The notes: generated by a model not told the origin, from the letters alone. A stretch of 64,000 bases of DNA from Sphingomonas tagetis (GCF_024211275.1 NZ_JAMLDX010000010.1:1-64000), one strand, 5' to 3'. Positions 26,090 through 35,127 are shown, counted from the first letter of the stretch. Program-made: numbers and translations.

Positions 26090-26323
26090 CGGGAAAACAG
26101 TGTCGGACCCACCGGAGCGAAACTGGCGCAGCATTGCATGCTGCCAAGGCTCGGCTTGCCGGAGGACATGGCGAAAGCCGTCGCGTTTCTGGCTTGGGAC
26201 GACGCATTCTACATCACTGCGCAGTTGCTGCGGGTGGATGGTGCGCTACTCGATCACGCGCCGCAGATGGCTGAGGCGCGACGCAATGACGGTTTTTACC
26301 AAAGCCAGTTACGGCAATATTGA
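26090..26323 (+). pseudogene. SDR, C-terminal fragment
   Basis: The frame encodes MLPRLGLPEDMAKAVAFLAW, DDAFYITAQLLRVDGAL and LDHAPQMAEARR, which is the last quarter of a classical short-chain dehydrogenase (RxGxPEDIAxAVxFLASDDAxYITGQxLxVDGG). No cofactor motif, Ser/Tyr/Lys catalytic residues or start are present upstream. The junction with unrelated sequence is somewhere near 26,000-26,090. It is a relic between the crotonase and the IclR gene and is not the missing part of the stub at 5,834 in any obvious way. Confidence 0.7.
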
Positions 26324-26327
26324 TACG

Positions 26328-27110
26328 TCAGCTGTTCGCGTGCTGAGGGTGTGAAGTCGATGGGGCCTTTCGCGGAGCGGCCTGTCTGACCTCTATTCTC
26401 AGCAATTCCACGAAATTCGACAGCTCGCTTTCGATCCGGTCGACCGGTGCGCCGATGCCGACGGCCAATGGGGGATGATCACCCAATCCGTCGAGGCGCA
26501 TTGCAATGACCGCCGCACCGGGCGTCACGATCCCCTTGGTGAGGAAATAGCCCAGCTTGCGTCCGTGCCTGACCGCATCAAGGACCTCAGCCGGCGAGAT
26601 CAGCGGATCGCCCGCTTCTCGTTCGGCATTCGCGCGGCGAACGATCGCGCCGATTTCCGTATCGGATTTGCTGGAAAGCAAGGCGCGGCCGATTGCGGTC
26701 GTGCATAAGGGGCGACAGGCGCCCTGCTTCATGTGGAAGCGGATCGGATTGGTCGCCTGCTCGATCTTTACGTAGACAGCATTCATGCCCTGTTGCGTGC
26801 CTAGCAGGATCATGTCGCCGGTCGCGGCGCTCAGTCGGCGCATCATGGCTGGGGGATTTCGTCCCCGCCCGGCTTGCTCGATCAGCCAGGAGCCCAACAG
26901 GGCGATGCGGATGGTCGGCTGGAAGCGGCGCGTGCCCGGCTCCTGGCTGAGATAGCCCAGCGTCGTCAGCGAATGCAGCAGGACCGAGGTGCTCGATTGG
27001 GGATAGTCGAGCGCTTGCCTGATTTCCTGGACCGTCGCCGGTCGCTGACGTTCGGCGAAATATTCCAGCACTTCCAGAACGCGGCGCGCGGATTTGACGG
27101 TATCGTTCAT
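26328..27110 (-). CDS. IclR-family transcriptional regulator
   Basis: A 260-residue regulator. The N-terminal winged HTH is MNDTVKSARRVLEVLEYFAE with TVQEIRQALDYPQSSTSVLL and LTTLGYLSQ. The C-terminal effector domain shows GRALLSSKSD, KLGYFLTKGIVTPGAAVIA and the closing LAVGIGAPVDRIE. IclR proteins usually bind small acids or aromatic compounds. It lies 49 bp downstream of, and on the same strand as, the MmgE/PrpD gene at the end of the MaoC-ACAD-MaoC-CaiB-CitE-PrpD operon, so it may be the operon's own regulator. The start at 27110 fits the family; longer frames enter the PrpD gene. Confidence 0.88.
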   Translation of the reverse strand: MNDTVKSARRVLEVLEYFAERQRPATVQEIRQALDYPQSSTSVLLHSLTTLGYLSQEPGTRRFQPTIRIALLGSWLIEQAGRGRNPPAMMRRLSAATGDMILLGTQQGMNAVYVKIEQATNPIRFHMKQGACRPLCTTAIGRALLSSKSDTEIGAIVRRANAEREAGDPLISPAEVLDAVRHGRKLGYFLTKGIVTPGAAVIAMRLDGLGDHPPLAVGIGAPVDRIESELSNFVELLRIEVRQAAPRKAPSTSHPQHANS

Positions 27111-27159
27111 GCCGGACCCCGCTGGGCTGCTTTTATGTCGGAATGACGTGCCACCGCCG

Positions 27160-28506
27160 TCACGCCGTCCGATCATACAAATGCGAGATCTTTTCCAGGC
27201 CGTGCAGTTGATCGAGGCGGCCGAACAGGGCCTTGCGTCCGGCAGCGTCCAGCCGCGCTTGCGTGCACTCCTCGAACTTTGCCCACAGCTTCGCATCGGA
27301 CACGGGATTGCGCGCATGACCGAGGGGGAAGCGGACTGGTGGACCGGTCCGGACTTCGCCGGTGTCATATTCGATTTCGACCCAGTCCGCCGGCGAGAAC
27401 AGCGCCTGGTCCGGATCGACTTCGTGGCTTTCGATCCGCTGCGTGCATCGCATCAACTTCACGACATCCGCCCGGCGGACATAGGTGTCGTCGAGTTCGC
27501 GCAGGCCGACATTGCTGGCGATGATCGCGGCCGCCACCGCGAATTCGGCGCTGAATTTTGCTTCGAGTCCGTCGGTCGGCATGCGGTAACGAAGGATCTG
27601 CGACTGGGTTTTTCCCAGGTGGACGCGGATGGCTCGAATCGCGTCGATGCGGCCTTCCGCGAGGCCGTCCATCGCCAGGGCCGAATTGATCAGTCGATGC
27701 GCTGCATAACAGACAGGATAGAGTTTGATATTCAGCCCTTCGGTAAGGATCCGCCACGCCTCGCCAAAGCGGGGGGCAGTTTCACGATCGACCTGACCCG
27801 ATGGAGAAAAGGCTAAAAGAAACCCCCCCGGATGCTCCAGCGCGTCGAGCCCTGCGGTCATTCCGCGCGCTGCCATCTGAGCCGCCAACACCCCGCTCTG
27901 CGCGGCGCGCCCGAGTTGAAACGGCTTGGTCATCGTACCGAAATTCGCGACCAGACCCGCTGACATGGAAGCGGCGATTGCCAGTGCGGCAGAGGTCTGT
28001 TCGGCGTTAAGACGCAGCAGATTGGCACACGCTGCCGCAGCCCCGATCGACCCGAAAATGCCCGAGGGGTGAAAGCCTTTTACGTGGTGCTTGTCCCTGT
28101 CTCTCGATACGAGTTCGCACCAGATTTCATAGCCAGCGACATAGGCCGTGATGACGTCCTTGCCGCTGGCAAACGGCTCGCCAGCGGCAAGTAGGGCAGG
28201 GAACAGCACGGCGCTTGGATGGCTTTCGCCGCTGGTGTCGTCATAGTCGAGCGAGTGTGCCGAGGTCGCGTTGAGCAAGGCCGCATAATCGACAGTCGTT
28301 CGCAACTTTCCCCATAAGGCGTTGGCATCGTCCGACCGTGGTGCGCCGCTGGCGACGATCGACGTCACCGGCTCGTCGAGCCCGAGCAGGATAACCGACG
28401 CGCAATCGGCAATGCCGATCATCGCCGTCTCCGCCGCGGCGAACGGAAGGTTGTCGTAGCGCAGCTCCGCGACGAAGCGTCCCGCGCTTTTGGTCAACTC
28501 GTCCAT
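27160..28506 (-). CDS. MmgE/PrpD-family protein
   Basis: A 448-residue all-helical-plus-lid enzyme of the 2-methylcitrate dehydratase/cis-aconitate decarboxylase/iminodisuccinate epimerase family. Landmarks are the N-terminal LDYDDTSGESHPSAVLFPAL with catalytic Asp and His, GFHPSGIFGSIGAAAACANL, and YPVCYAAHRLINSA. The chemistry in the family is dehydration, decarboxylation or epimerisation of tricarboxylic or dicarboxylic acids. I placed the start at 28506 after GAGGTG. It is the last enzyme gene of a six-gene minus operon whose other members suit C5-dicarboxyl-CoA breakdown. Confidence 0.87.
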   Translation of the reverse strand: MDELTKSAGRFVAELRYDNLPFAAAETAMIGIADCASVILLGLDEPVTSIVASGAPRSDDANALWGKLRTTVDYAALLNATSAHSLDYDDTSGESHPSAVLFPALLAAGEPFASGKDVITAYVAGYEIWCELVSRDRDKHHVKGFHPSGIFGSIGAAAACANLLRLNAEQTSAALAIAASMSAGLVANFGTMTKPFQLGRAAQSGVLAAQMAARGMTAGLDALEHPGGFLLAFSPSGQVDRETAPRFGEAWRILTEGLNIKLYPVCYAAHRLINSALAMDGLAEGRIDAIRAIRVHLGKTQSQILRYRMPTDGLEAKFSAEFAVAAAIIASNVGLRELDDTYVRRADVVKLMRCTQRIESHEVDPDQALFSPADWVEIEYDTGEVRTGPPVRFPLGHARNPVSDAKLWAKFEECTQARLDAAGRKALFGRLDQLHGLEKISHLYDRTA

Positions 28507-28537
28507 CGAACACCTCGCATTTTCCGGTTCGGCGGCG

Positions 28538-29452
28538 CTACAGCCCGGCCCGTTCGGCGCGCTGCAAGATAACTTGCTGCATGCGTATGGTCCCGGCATC
28601 CACCATCTGGCCATCGATGGAGATAGTCCCCACACCCTCGGCCTCTGCCTTGGCATATTCCGCCATCATGGCGCGGGCCTTGCGCACGGCTTCTGCGTCG
28701 GGTGTGTACACGTCCAGCGCCACGTCGATCTGGACCGGATGAAGCGCCCATTTGCCGATGAATCCGAGCAACTGCGAGCGGATGCATTCCTCGCGATAGG
28801 TCTCGGTATCCTTGAGACCGGGGAATGGCCCGTCGATCGCATCCACTCCCGCCGAACGTGCGGCGATCGCCAGCTGCCACCGGCCATAATGCCAAGGATC
28901 GCCGGGATAGCTGCTCTTGCCGTACAGGATGACAGGGTCCATCCCCATCGACGCCGAGTAATCGCCGAAGCCGAAGATCAGCGCTTCGAGACGCGGCGTG
29001 GCGAACGCGATTTCGTTGACGTTGCGCATGCCATCGACTTCCTCGATCAGGACTTCGAGGCCGATTTTCTTGGTAAGCTTCAGCCGCTTCTCGATCTGCG
29101 ACAACAGCGTGTCGACGAACAGCAGGTCGGATGCGCAGCGCGCCTTGGGCAGCATGATCGTGTCGAGATGCTCATGCGCCTGTTCAACGACATGGATGAT
29201 GTCCTCATAGCACCATTCGGTGCCGAGATCGTTGATCCGCACGCAGCGCGTCTTGTCGCCCCAGTCGAGGTTCTTGAGCGCATCGATCACCTTTGCGCGG
29301 GCCGATACCTTCTCGCGCGGCGTGACCGCGTCCTCGAGGTCGAGAAAGACATGGTCCGCGTTGGACGCTGCCGCCTTGACGAGCATCTTTTCGCTTGAAG
29401 CCGGTACGGCAAGCTGCACGCGACGGCGACGGACGGGGCGTTGGTAGTTCAT
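28538..29452 (-). CDS. CitE-like CoA-ester lyase (HpcH/HpaI family)
   Basis: A 304-residue TIM-barrel lyase that would cleave a malyl-, methylmalyl- or citramalyl-CoA-type thioester into acetyl-CoA (or propionyl-CoA) and a 2-oxoacid. Motifs seen are HVFLDLEDAVTP (metal and substrate acidic residues), RCVRINDLGTEW (CoA-carbonyl Arg), VLIEEVDGM and FGFGDYSASMG (metal Asp). These suit L-malyl-CoA/beta-methylmalyl-CoA lyases more than citrate lyase. ATG 29452 lies 7 bp after the CoA-transferase stop. With the CoA-transferase and MaoC it forms a transfer-hydrate-cleave set. Confidence 0.88.
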   Translation of the reverse strand: MNYQRPVRRRRVQLAVPASSEKMLVKAAASNADHVFLDLEDAVTPREKVSARAKVIDALKNLDWGDKTRCVRINDLGTEWCYEDIIHVVEQAHEHLDTIMLPKARCASDLLFVDTLLSQIEKRLKLTKKIGLEVLIEEVDGMRNVNEIAFATPRLEALIFGFGDYSASMGMDPVILYGKSSYPGDPWHYGRWQLAIAARSAGVDAIDGPFPGLKDTETYREECIRSQLLGFIGKWALHPVQIDVALDVYTPDAEAVRKARAMMAEYAKAEAEGVGTISIDGQMVDAGTIRMQQVILQRAERAGL

Positions 29453-29459
29453 GGCGTTC

Positions 29460-30683
29460 CTATTTGACGATGTTGTGCTTGAAAAGGCGGTCGGCGGCGT
29501 CACCGGCATAACCGGCTGCCTCCAGTATCTCGCGCGTGTGCTCGCCGAGCAGCGGGGCGCGGTGGCGCACCCGGCCGGGCGTCAGGCTCATCTTGATCGG
29601 CACGCCCGCGACAGTGACGGGGGTCGCAGATCCCGGCTGCTCGACCTCGACGAGCATTTCGCGAATGCGGAAATGCGGGTCGGCGAAGATGTCCGACACA
29701 TCGTAGATCGGACCGAACGGGATGACGCCGCCGAACAGCTCGGTCAGTTCGGCCTTGGTCCTGGTGCGCGTGAAGGCCTCGACGATCGAATAGACTTCGT
29801 CCTGCCGTTCCAGCCGGGCGCCATTGGCGGCGTATCGCGGATCTTCCGCCAGATCGTGCCGCTCGATCAGCGTCAGCAGCTTGCGCCAGAAATCATCGGT
29901 CGGCGCGCTCAGCGTAAGCCAGCCGTCCGCCGCTTTTACGACGCCATAGGGACATAGAAGTGGATGCCGGTTTCCCTCGGGCCGGGGAACGCGACCGGTA
30001 TAGCTATATTGGTTGATGATCCGCTCGCTGGTGGCCAGCACGCAGTCCACCATGCCGACATCGACGAACTGCCCGAGCCCAGACTGCCTGGCCTTCATCA
30101 TGGCCATGAGAATGCCGATCACGGCGAACAGCCCCGGAATGAGATCGCCAACGCCCGGACCGACCTTGACCGGTGTATCGGCGTCCGGTCCGGTGATGCC
30201 CATCATCCCGCCCATCGCTTGCCCCACTATGTCGAAGGCCGGCCAGGCGGCGTAAGGACTTTCGCCCGACCGCGGATCGCCGAAGCCGCGGATCGCCGCG
30301 TAGACCAGCTTGGGATTACGTGTCGACAACAGCTCATAGGAGAGGCCAAGCCGCTCCATCACACCGCCGCGCGAATTCTCGACCACGGCATCGGCGCTGT
30401 CGATCAGCTTGAGCAGAACCTGCCGGCCCTCGCGCGACTTCAGGTCGAGCGCGATGCTCTTCTTGTTGCGGTTCACGCTCTGATAATAGCCACTGATCTC
30501 ACGCAACTCATCATCCGTGCGATAGGGGCCGAGCTTGCGCGTCTCGTCCCCTTTGAGCGGTTCGACCTTCAGCACTTCCGCGCCATGGTCCGCCAGAATT
30601 TGCGTGCAAAAGGGACCCGCGAGCACTTGGGTCAGGTCAATTACGCGCATCCCCTCCAGGGCGCCTGGCGGGGCCAAATTCAT
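29460..30683 (-). CDS. Class III (CaiB/BaiF) CoA-transferase
   Basis: A 407-residue CoA-transferase. MRVIDLTQVLAGPFCTQILA is the typical N-terminus. AVVENSRGGVMERLGL and the catalytic Asp in WPAFDIVGQAMGGMMGITG follow, with GPIYDVSDIFADPHFR near the end. Such enzymes move CoA between carboxylates (succinyl-, mesaconyl-, itaconyl- or formyl-CoA types) and are fully active without gene partners. It overlaps the MaoC stop by one base. In this operon it probably activates the dicarboxylate or shifts CoA within it. Confidence 0.9.
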   Translation of the reverse strand: MNLAPPGALEGMRVIDLTQVLAGPFCTQILADHGAEVLKVEPLKGDETRKLGPYRTDDELREISGYYQSVNRNKKSIALDLKSREGRQVLLKLIDSADAVVENSRGGVMERLGLSYELLSTRNPKLVYAAIRGFGDPRSGESPYAAWPAFDIVGQAMGGMMGITGPDADTPVKVGPGVGDLIPGLFAVIGILMAMMKARQSGLGQFVDVGMVDCVLATSERIINQYSYTGRVPRPEGNRHPLLCPYGVVKAADGWLTLSAPTDDFWRKLLTLIERHDLAEDPRYAANGARLERQDEVYSIVEAFTRTRTKAELTELFGGVIPFGPIYDVSDIFADPHFRIREMLVEVEQPGSATPVTVAGVPIKMSLTPGRVRHRAPLLGEHTREILEAAGYAGDAADRLFKHNIVK

Positions 30684-31156
30684 CAGGCCGTGGCCGGTCG
30701 GTTGCGGATGAGAACCGTGCGTTCGACTTCACACACCAGTTCATCGCGTTGATTGAAGCCATAATGCTTGAATGTGACCAGCCCGGCATCTGGACGGTCC
30801 GAAGAGCTGCACGACAGGACTTCGGTCGCGCTGTAGAGCGTGTCGCCTTCGACCACAGGCGTCTTGAGCCGCAGCTTGTCGAGAGCGACGTCGGCCAGTG
30901 CGTTTTCCGACGTGTCCTCGCTGGCAAGGCCGACGACGATCGACGCCGTCACGCCGCCATAGGTGATGCGCCGCCCGAATTTTGAAACCGCCATATTGTG
31001 GGCATTGAAATGCCCCTGTGCGGTATTCATCGTCAGATGCGCCAGAATGACGGTCTCGTTCTCGCCGATCGTCTTTCCGCGGACGTGGCGCATGCGCTGA
31101 CCCGGTGAGAAATCCTCGAAATAGCTGTCTGGGCTGGTAAGTTTTGCGGTGGTCAT
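30683..31156 (-). CDS. MaoC-like hydratase, mesaconyl-CoA-hydratase type
   Basis: A 157-residue hotdog protein starting YFEDFSPGQRMRHVRGKTIG, close in layout to mesaconyl-CoA hydratase-like enzymes. The active-site loop reads NTAQGHFNA, so the canonical D-x4-H of R-hydratases is N-x4-H. The C-terminal strand VTFKHYGFNQRDELVCEVER is shared with the MaoC at 22,344. The start overlaps the acyl-CoA dehydrogenase stop (ATGA) and its stop overlaps the CoA-transferase start. Hydration of a C4/C5 dicarboxyl enoyl-CoA before CitE cleavage is the likely role. Confidence 0.82.
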   Translation of the reverse strand: MTTAKLTSPDSYFEDFSPGQRMRHVRGKTIGENETVILAHLTMNTAQGHFNAHNMAVSKFGRRITYGGVTASIVVGLASEDTSENALADVALDKLRLKTPVVEGDTLYSATEVLSCSSSDRPDAGLVTFKHYGFNQRDELVCEVERTVLIRNRPATA

Positions 31157-32307
31157 TTGGCAGGCTTCCCCAGCAGTCGGTCGGAGATCACACGCAGCTG
31201 AATCTCGGACGTACCCTCGAAAATCTTTGTTAGGCGCGCGTCGCGCCAATGGCGTTCGACGGCGTAATGTGTCGTGTATCCGGCACCGCCATGGATCTGC
31301 AGCGCTTCGGACGTCACGCGCTCCGCCATTTCGGTCGCGAACAGCTTCACCATCGCCGCCTCGACGTCGCAGCGAACGCCGGTGTCGATCTTGCGGCAAA
31401 CGGAATAGAGCAACTGACGCGCCGCTTCGATGTCGGTCGCCATCTGCGCCAGCTTGAAGCGGATCGCCTGGAATTCGCCGATGGCGCGGCCGAACTGAAC
31501 GCGCTCCTGCGCATATTTCAGCGCGTCTTCCAGTCCGCCGCGCGCAAGGCCGATCGCCCGTGCTGCCGTGTGGGCGCGCGCGACTTCGAGGCCGCTGGTC
31601 GCGAGGTAGAAGGCGCGTCCTGGCTCGCTCACCATGTTGGCGTGCGGCACGCGGCATTGGTCGAGCGCCAGCTCCCAGGTCTTCCAGCCGAAATAGCCGA
31701 TCTTCGGGATCGGCGCGCCGGCGCAGCCCTGTGGGAGCGAACCGCGCGGCTTTTCGACGATGAACGCGGAAATCCCCTGGTGCGGCCTGGCCTTGTCGAC
31801 CGGTTCAGTCCGGGCAAGCACCAGGATGGCATCCGACCCGTCGGCATTGGTGCACCAATATTTGTTGCCGGTGATCAGCCAGTCGTCCCCGTCGCGCTCG
31901 GCTCGCGTCGAAAGGCCAGAAATGTCCGACCCCGTGCCTGGTTCGGACATCGAGAAGGCGAAGAGCATCTCGCCGGTGGCCATTTTGGGAAGGTAGTTGC
32001 GCTTCTGGGCCTCGGTCATCGCCTTATAGCCGAGCATCGGGCGGATGATGCTGCTGACGCTCATCCATGCGCGCGAAAGCTCTTCGGTGACCAGGCAATA
32101 TTCCATGCAGCCGAGGCCCAGGCCGCCATATTCCTGCGGAATGGTAATGCCGAAAAAGCCCATTTCGGAAAGTTGCGCGAGCAGGGACTGCGGGATGTCG
32201 CGCCGCTCCGGATCATATTCATTGGCGATCGGCAGCACTTCGTTCATCGCGAAATCACGCGCCGCGGTCTGGATCATCAATTGTTCGTCGGTCAGCGAAA
32301 AACTCAT
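31153..32307 (-). CDS. Acyl-CoA dehydrogenase
   Basis: A 384-residue, full-length acyl-CoA dehydrogenase. N-terminal LMIQTAARDFAMNEVLPIAN, FAD-binding FAFSMSEPGTGSDIS and WLITGNKYWCTNAD, and the C-terminal QIHGGAGYTTHYAVERHWRD followed by FEGTSEIQ, in which the Glu is the catalytic base of the short/medium-chain group. Overlaps at both ends (ATGA) place it tightly inside the MaoC-ACAD-MaoC-CaiB-CitE-PrpD operon. The substrate may be a branched or dicarboxylic acyl-CoA, by context. Confidence 0.92.
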   Translation of the reverse strand: MSFSLTDEQLMIQTAARDFAMNEVLPIANEYDPERRDIPQSLLAQLSEMGFFGITIPQEYGGLGLGCMEYCLVTEELSRAWMSVSSIIRPMLGYKAMTEAQKRNYLPKMATGEMLFAFSMSEPGTGSDISGLSTRAERDGDDWLITGNKYWCTNADGSDAILVLARTEPVDKARPHQGISAFIVEKPRGSLPQGCAGAPIPKIGYFGWKTWELALDQCRVPHANMVSEPGRAFYLATSGLEVARAHTAARAIGLARGGLEDALKYAQERVQFGRAIGEFQAIRFKLAQMATDIEAARQLLYSVCRKIDTGVRCDVEAAMVKLFATEMAERVTSEALQIHGGAGYTTHYAVERHWRDARLTKIFEGTSEIQLRVISDRLLGKPAK

Positions 32308-32801
32308 AGCTTGGCATCCCTGCGGGGTACGAGATTGCTTCTCGTGAAAACGATCACGCGCTCGCCCTGCTGGTTGAATCCTTCGGTCAGCCAGGTGGCG
32401 ATGCCATAGTTGGTGTCGCTCTTCGACGGCCGCAGCGCCTGCACCGTCGAGCGTGCGGTGAGCGTGTCGCCGACATGTACCGCACGTTCGAACGACAGGT
32501 CGTCCACGCCCAGAAACGCGCCGCCGCGCTCGCTCAGATCCTCGACCGACAGGCCGAATACCGTGGCGAATACCAGCATGGAGGCGACCACGATGTCGTG
32601 GTGACCGTCCGCCCTGGCATATTCGCGGTTGAAGAAGAGCGGGTTGAACTGAAGCGTGGTCAGCGAGAACAGGATATTATCCGACTGTTCAATCGTGCGG
32701 CCCCAATGATGATCGAACACAGTCCCGACCGCGAAGTCGTCGAAGGAATTGCCACGCAGCCTTATCGGAAAGTCTTCTATATGGGTGGTGCTTTCGCTCA
32801 T
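32304..32801 (-). CDS. MaoC-like dehydratase-family protein
   Basis: A 165-residue hotdog-fold protein and first gene of the operon. It has NSFDDFAVGTVFDHHWGRTI at the N-terminus and FSLTTLQFNPLFFNREYA where the active-site D-x4-H would be; the usual acid and base are not at the canonical places. The sheet then runs through VHVGDTLTARSTV. The stop overlaps the acyl-CoA dehydrogenase start. It may be a hydratase with altered catalytic residues, a CoA-binding partner of the MaoC at 30,683 (such pairs exist), or inactive. Confidence 0.75.
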   Translation of the reverse strand: MSESTTHIEDFPIRLRGNSFDDFAVGTVFDHHWGRTIEQSDNILFSLTTLQFNPLFFNREYARADGHHDIVVASMLVFATVFGLSVEDLSERGGAFLGVDDLSFERAVHVGDTLTARSTVQALRPSKSDTNYGIATWLTEGFNQQGERVIVFTRSNLVPRRDAKL

Positions 32802-33156
32802 CCGTTCCCGCCTTCATGAGAATCGATCAATGTTCGGCCCGTGTATCATGGAATTATCGATTGGGGTCCGAGGCGGCGTAAGATCATGAATGTGATAGAG
32901 CGGGGAGTAGTTATCGTCATTTACACGCTGAAATTGCGATATCTGCGTCGGGTGATTGGACAATATGCGCCAGTGCTCGCAAATGGATGATACTTCTCAC
33001 GATTTGGCTCAATGACTGTTCACTGACTTTCATCACATATCTAATTTGCCGAGCTGCCCATGACGGGGAAAGGAAATTGGTTCTAGGATGCCCCAGGCCA
33101 GCGAGATGCTGCGAGGCCCAGAACGGATTTGAGCATCGCGCCGATGTTAAGTCCAT
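32802..33156. other. Intergenic region with minus-operon promoter
   Basis: 355 bp without a gene, noticeably richer in A and T than the flanking genes. It should hold the promoter of the six-gene minus operon. Nothing upstream of 33,157 resembles the missing N-terminus of the amidohydrolase there. I see no strong repeat or RNA structure. Confidence 0.45.
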
Positions 33157-34095
33157 TTGGCGGGAAAGCGTTCGGTGAACGAAATCGAGAAAGCCAAGCA
33201 AGAGGCGCGCGGCTGGTCCTCCAATTTCAGTGACCTGGATCTTCCATGGTCGAAGCCTGGGCTCGATGCGCGGACTTGCACGATCTTCGGCCTCGGCTTT
33301 TACGTGATCGACGACGCCGAGTTCAAATGGGCGCTGCTGCGCGCGTATAACGACTGGCTTGCCGAATTCTGCAGCGCTCATCCGAACCGGTTCAAAGGCA
33401 TCGCGATGATCGCCAATGACGATCCGGCGCTGGCGGTTGAGGAGCTCGAGAGGGCGAAGAAGCTTGGCCATGTCGGGATCATGATCCCGACGGTCGCGGG
33501 CGAAGGAGTGCCGCAATATCATGAGCGGGGCATGGACCCGCTGTGGGAGGCCGCTGTCGCCAACGACATGTCGGTCAACATCCACGCCGGCACGGCGCGC
33601 GAGCGCAACAAGAAGACCAACCTCATCCAGGCCTCGGGCGGGCGCAATCCGACCAAGTCGCCGCTCAAATATGAGGTCTTCGTACGGCCGATGCTGAACA
33701 TGATCTTCGGCGGCGTGTTCGTGCGCCATCCCAAGCTCAAATTCATCTCGGCGGAGAATGAAGCCGGCTGGGCAACGCACATCCTGGAACGCGCCGATTT
33801 CGAATGGCTGCGCTATCAGAATGTCGCGGTGAAGGATTTCGAGGGGCGCATCCCGGAGAAGCCGAGCGACTATTTCAAGCGCAACATCAAGCTGACGTTC
33901 CTGCGCGATACCGTCGCCATCCGCACCCATGATCTGCTCGGCGAGGACACGCTGATGTTCCAGACCGACTTCCCGCACGGCATCAGCACCTATCCGAACT
34001 CACGTGCCATGTGCGACGCCATGTTCGAAGGCGTCGATCCCGCGGTGCGCGACAAGATCGTCTACCAAACCGCTGCCGAACTTTACGGCTTCTGA
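33157..34095 (+). pseudogene. Amidohydrolase_2-family protein, 5'-truncated
   Basis: From about residue 40 this 312-residue frame matches the amidohydrolase at 2951 (DAEFKWALLRAYNDW, EFCSAHPNR, SAENEAGWATHI, QTDFPHGISTYP). The first ~100 residues of that protein, with the DSH metal site, are absent. They are replaced by an unrelated opening (SVNEIEKAKQEARGW) with no good ribosome binding site (TTG 33157 or GTG 33175). Similarity begins near 33,275. Without the first metal ligands it is unlikely to be active, so I treat it as a truncated gene. A fusion with a new N-terminus is less likely. Confidence 0.7.
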
Positions 34096-34108
34096 AGCCG
34101 AAAGGCTC

Positions 34109-34160
34109 CCGACGATCTCGGTTCCATCATCTGGGGAGGTGTGGAATCCGAGATCGTCGG
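34109..34160 (+). terminator. Hairpin after truncated amidohydrolase
   Basis: A 13-bp perfect stem (34109-34121 with 34148-34160), extended by four more pairs across a one-base bulge, 14 nt after the stop. TTTG follows the right arm. It separates the truncated gene from the next amidohydrolase. Confidence 0.6.
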
Positions 34161-34227
34161 TTTGAGGAATGAATAACATTTGAAGCGAGCGACCCATCGG
34201 CAATGGCAAGCTTTGGAGGAAATGCGC

Positions 34228-35127
34228 ATGGATATCGTTGACACTCAGGTGCATCTGGGACCCGGCGGCGCGGCGGAAAAGCTCGCGGCGATGGACGCGC
34301 TCGGCATCAAGTCGGTGCTGATCGACGAGTGGTGGGGCCGATGGTGGGGGACCAAACCTGGCGAACCCGCCTATCGCGTCGGCGACGGGGCGATCAGGAC
34401 GACATCACCCACGGCCGAACTCGCTTCATGGACATATCCCGGGAGATTTTCCTATCTGGTGCGGGTGGATCCGAACGATCCCGAAATTCGCAGCGTCGTG
34501 CGGTTCGCGCGCGACAGCACTTACGCACGGGCGCTCCGCATCACGACGCCTATGCCTCGCTCGGAACTGGTCGCCTTCGCCGAGGGTGGTTTTGACAGCG
34601 TCTTTGCCGCAGCGTCCGAATTCGGCCTTCCGATCTTCGTGTCGCTGCTCGGCCATTCGGAACTTCTCCGCCACTACCTCGAAAAATTTCCTGACGTCAA
34701 AGTCATCATCGATCACTGCGGGATGCCGCCTAGCATGGCGATGGTACCAATGGTCGTGCAATTCGAAGGATTGCCCGACAGCGAGCGCTATTGGACCACG
34801 CTTTCGGGTGCACCGCTGGAAGAGTCGTTCAACAAGGTTCTTCACATGGCCGAGTGGCCAAACGTCGCGCTCAAATGGGCCCATGCGCCATCTCGGCTCA
34901 ACGCGGCAGGCTATCCGAACGAGGCTGCGCGACCGTTCTTGCGCAAGGCGATCGACACATTTGGTGCAGAGCGCATCATGTGGGCAAGTGATGCCACTGT
35001 CAATCCGACCGGCGAGACATGGGCAGAGCTTCTTCACGCGGTGAAGGACAATCCGGATTTGTCGGCTAACGAACGAGCGTTAATCCTTGGAGGCAGTGCT
35101 AGAAGCTGGTTGGATTGGCCAAGCTGA
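34228..35127 (+). CDS. Amidohydrolase-family (TIM-barrel) hydrolase
   Basis: A 299-residue hydrolase of the amidohydrolase_2/2-pyrone-4,6-dicarboxylate-lactonase-like group. It begins DIVDTQVHLGPGG with a short variant of the first metal motif (Q-x-H-L). Later landmarks are the central LPIFVSLLGHSE, VIIDHCGM with His and the C-terminal RIMWASDATVNPTGE with Asp. I chose ATG 34228, 8 nt after GGAGG; ATG 34222 is too close. No close paralogue is seen in the window. It stands alone after the hairpin at 34,109. It may open a lactone or remove a carboxyl group. Confidence 0.8.
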   Translation: MDIVDTQVHLGPGGAAEKLAAMDALGIKSVLIDEWWGRWWGTKPGEPAYRVGDGAIRTTSPTAELASWTYPGRFSYLVRVDPNDPEIRSVVRFARDSTYARALRITTPMPRSELVAFAEGGFDSVFAAASEFGLPIFVSLLGHSELLRHYLEKFPDVKVIIDHCGMPPSMAMVPMVVQFEGLPDSERYWTTLSGAPLEESFNKVLHMAEWPNVALKWAHAPSRLNAAGYPNEAARPFLRKAIDTFGAERIMWASDATVNPTGETWAELLHAVKDNPDLSANERALILGGSARSWLDWPS

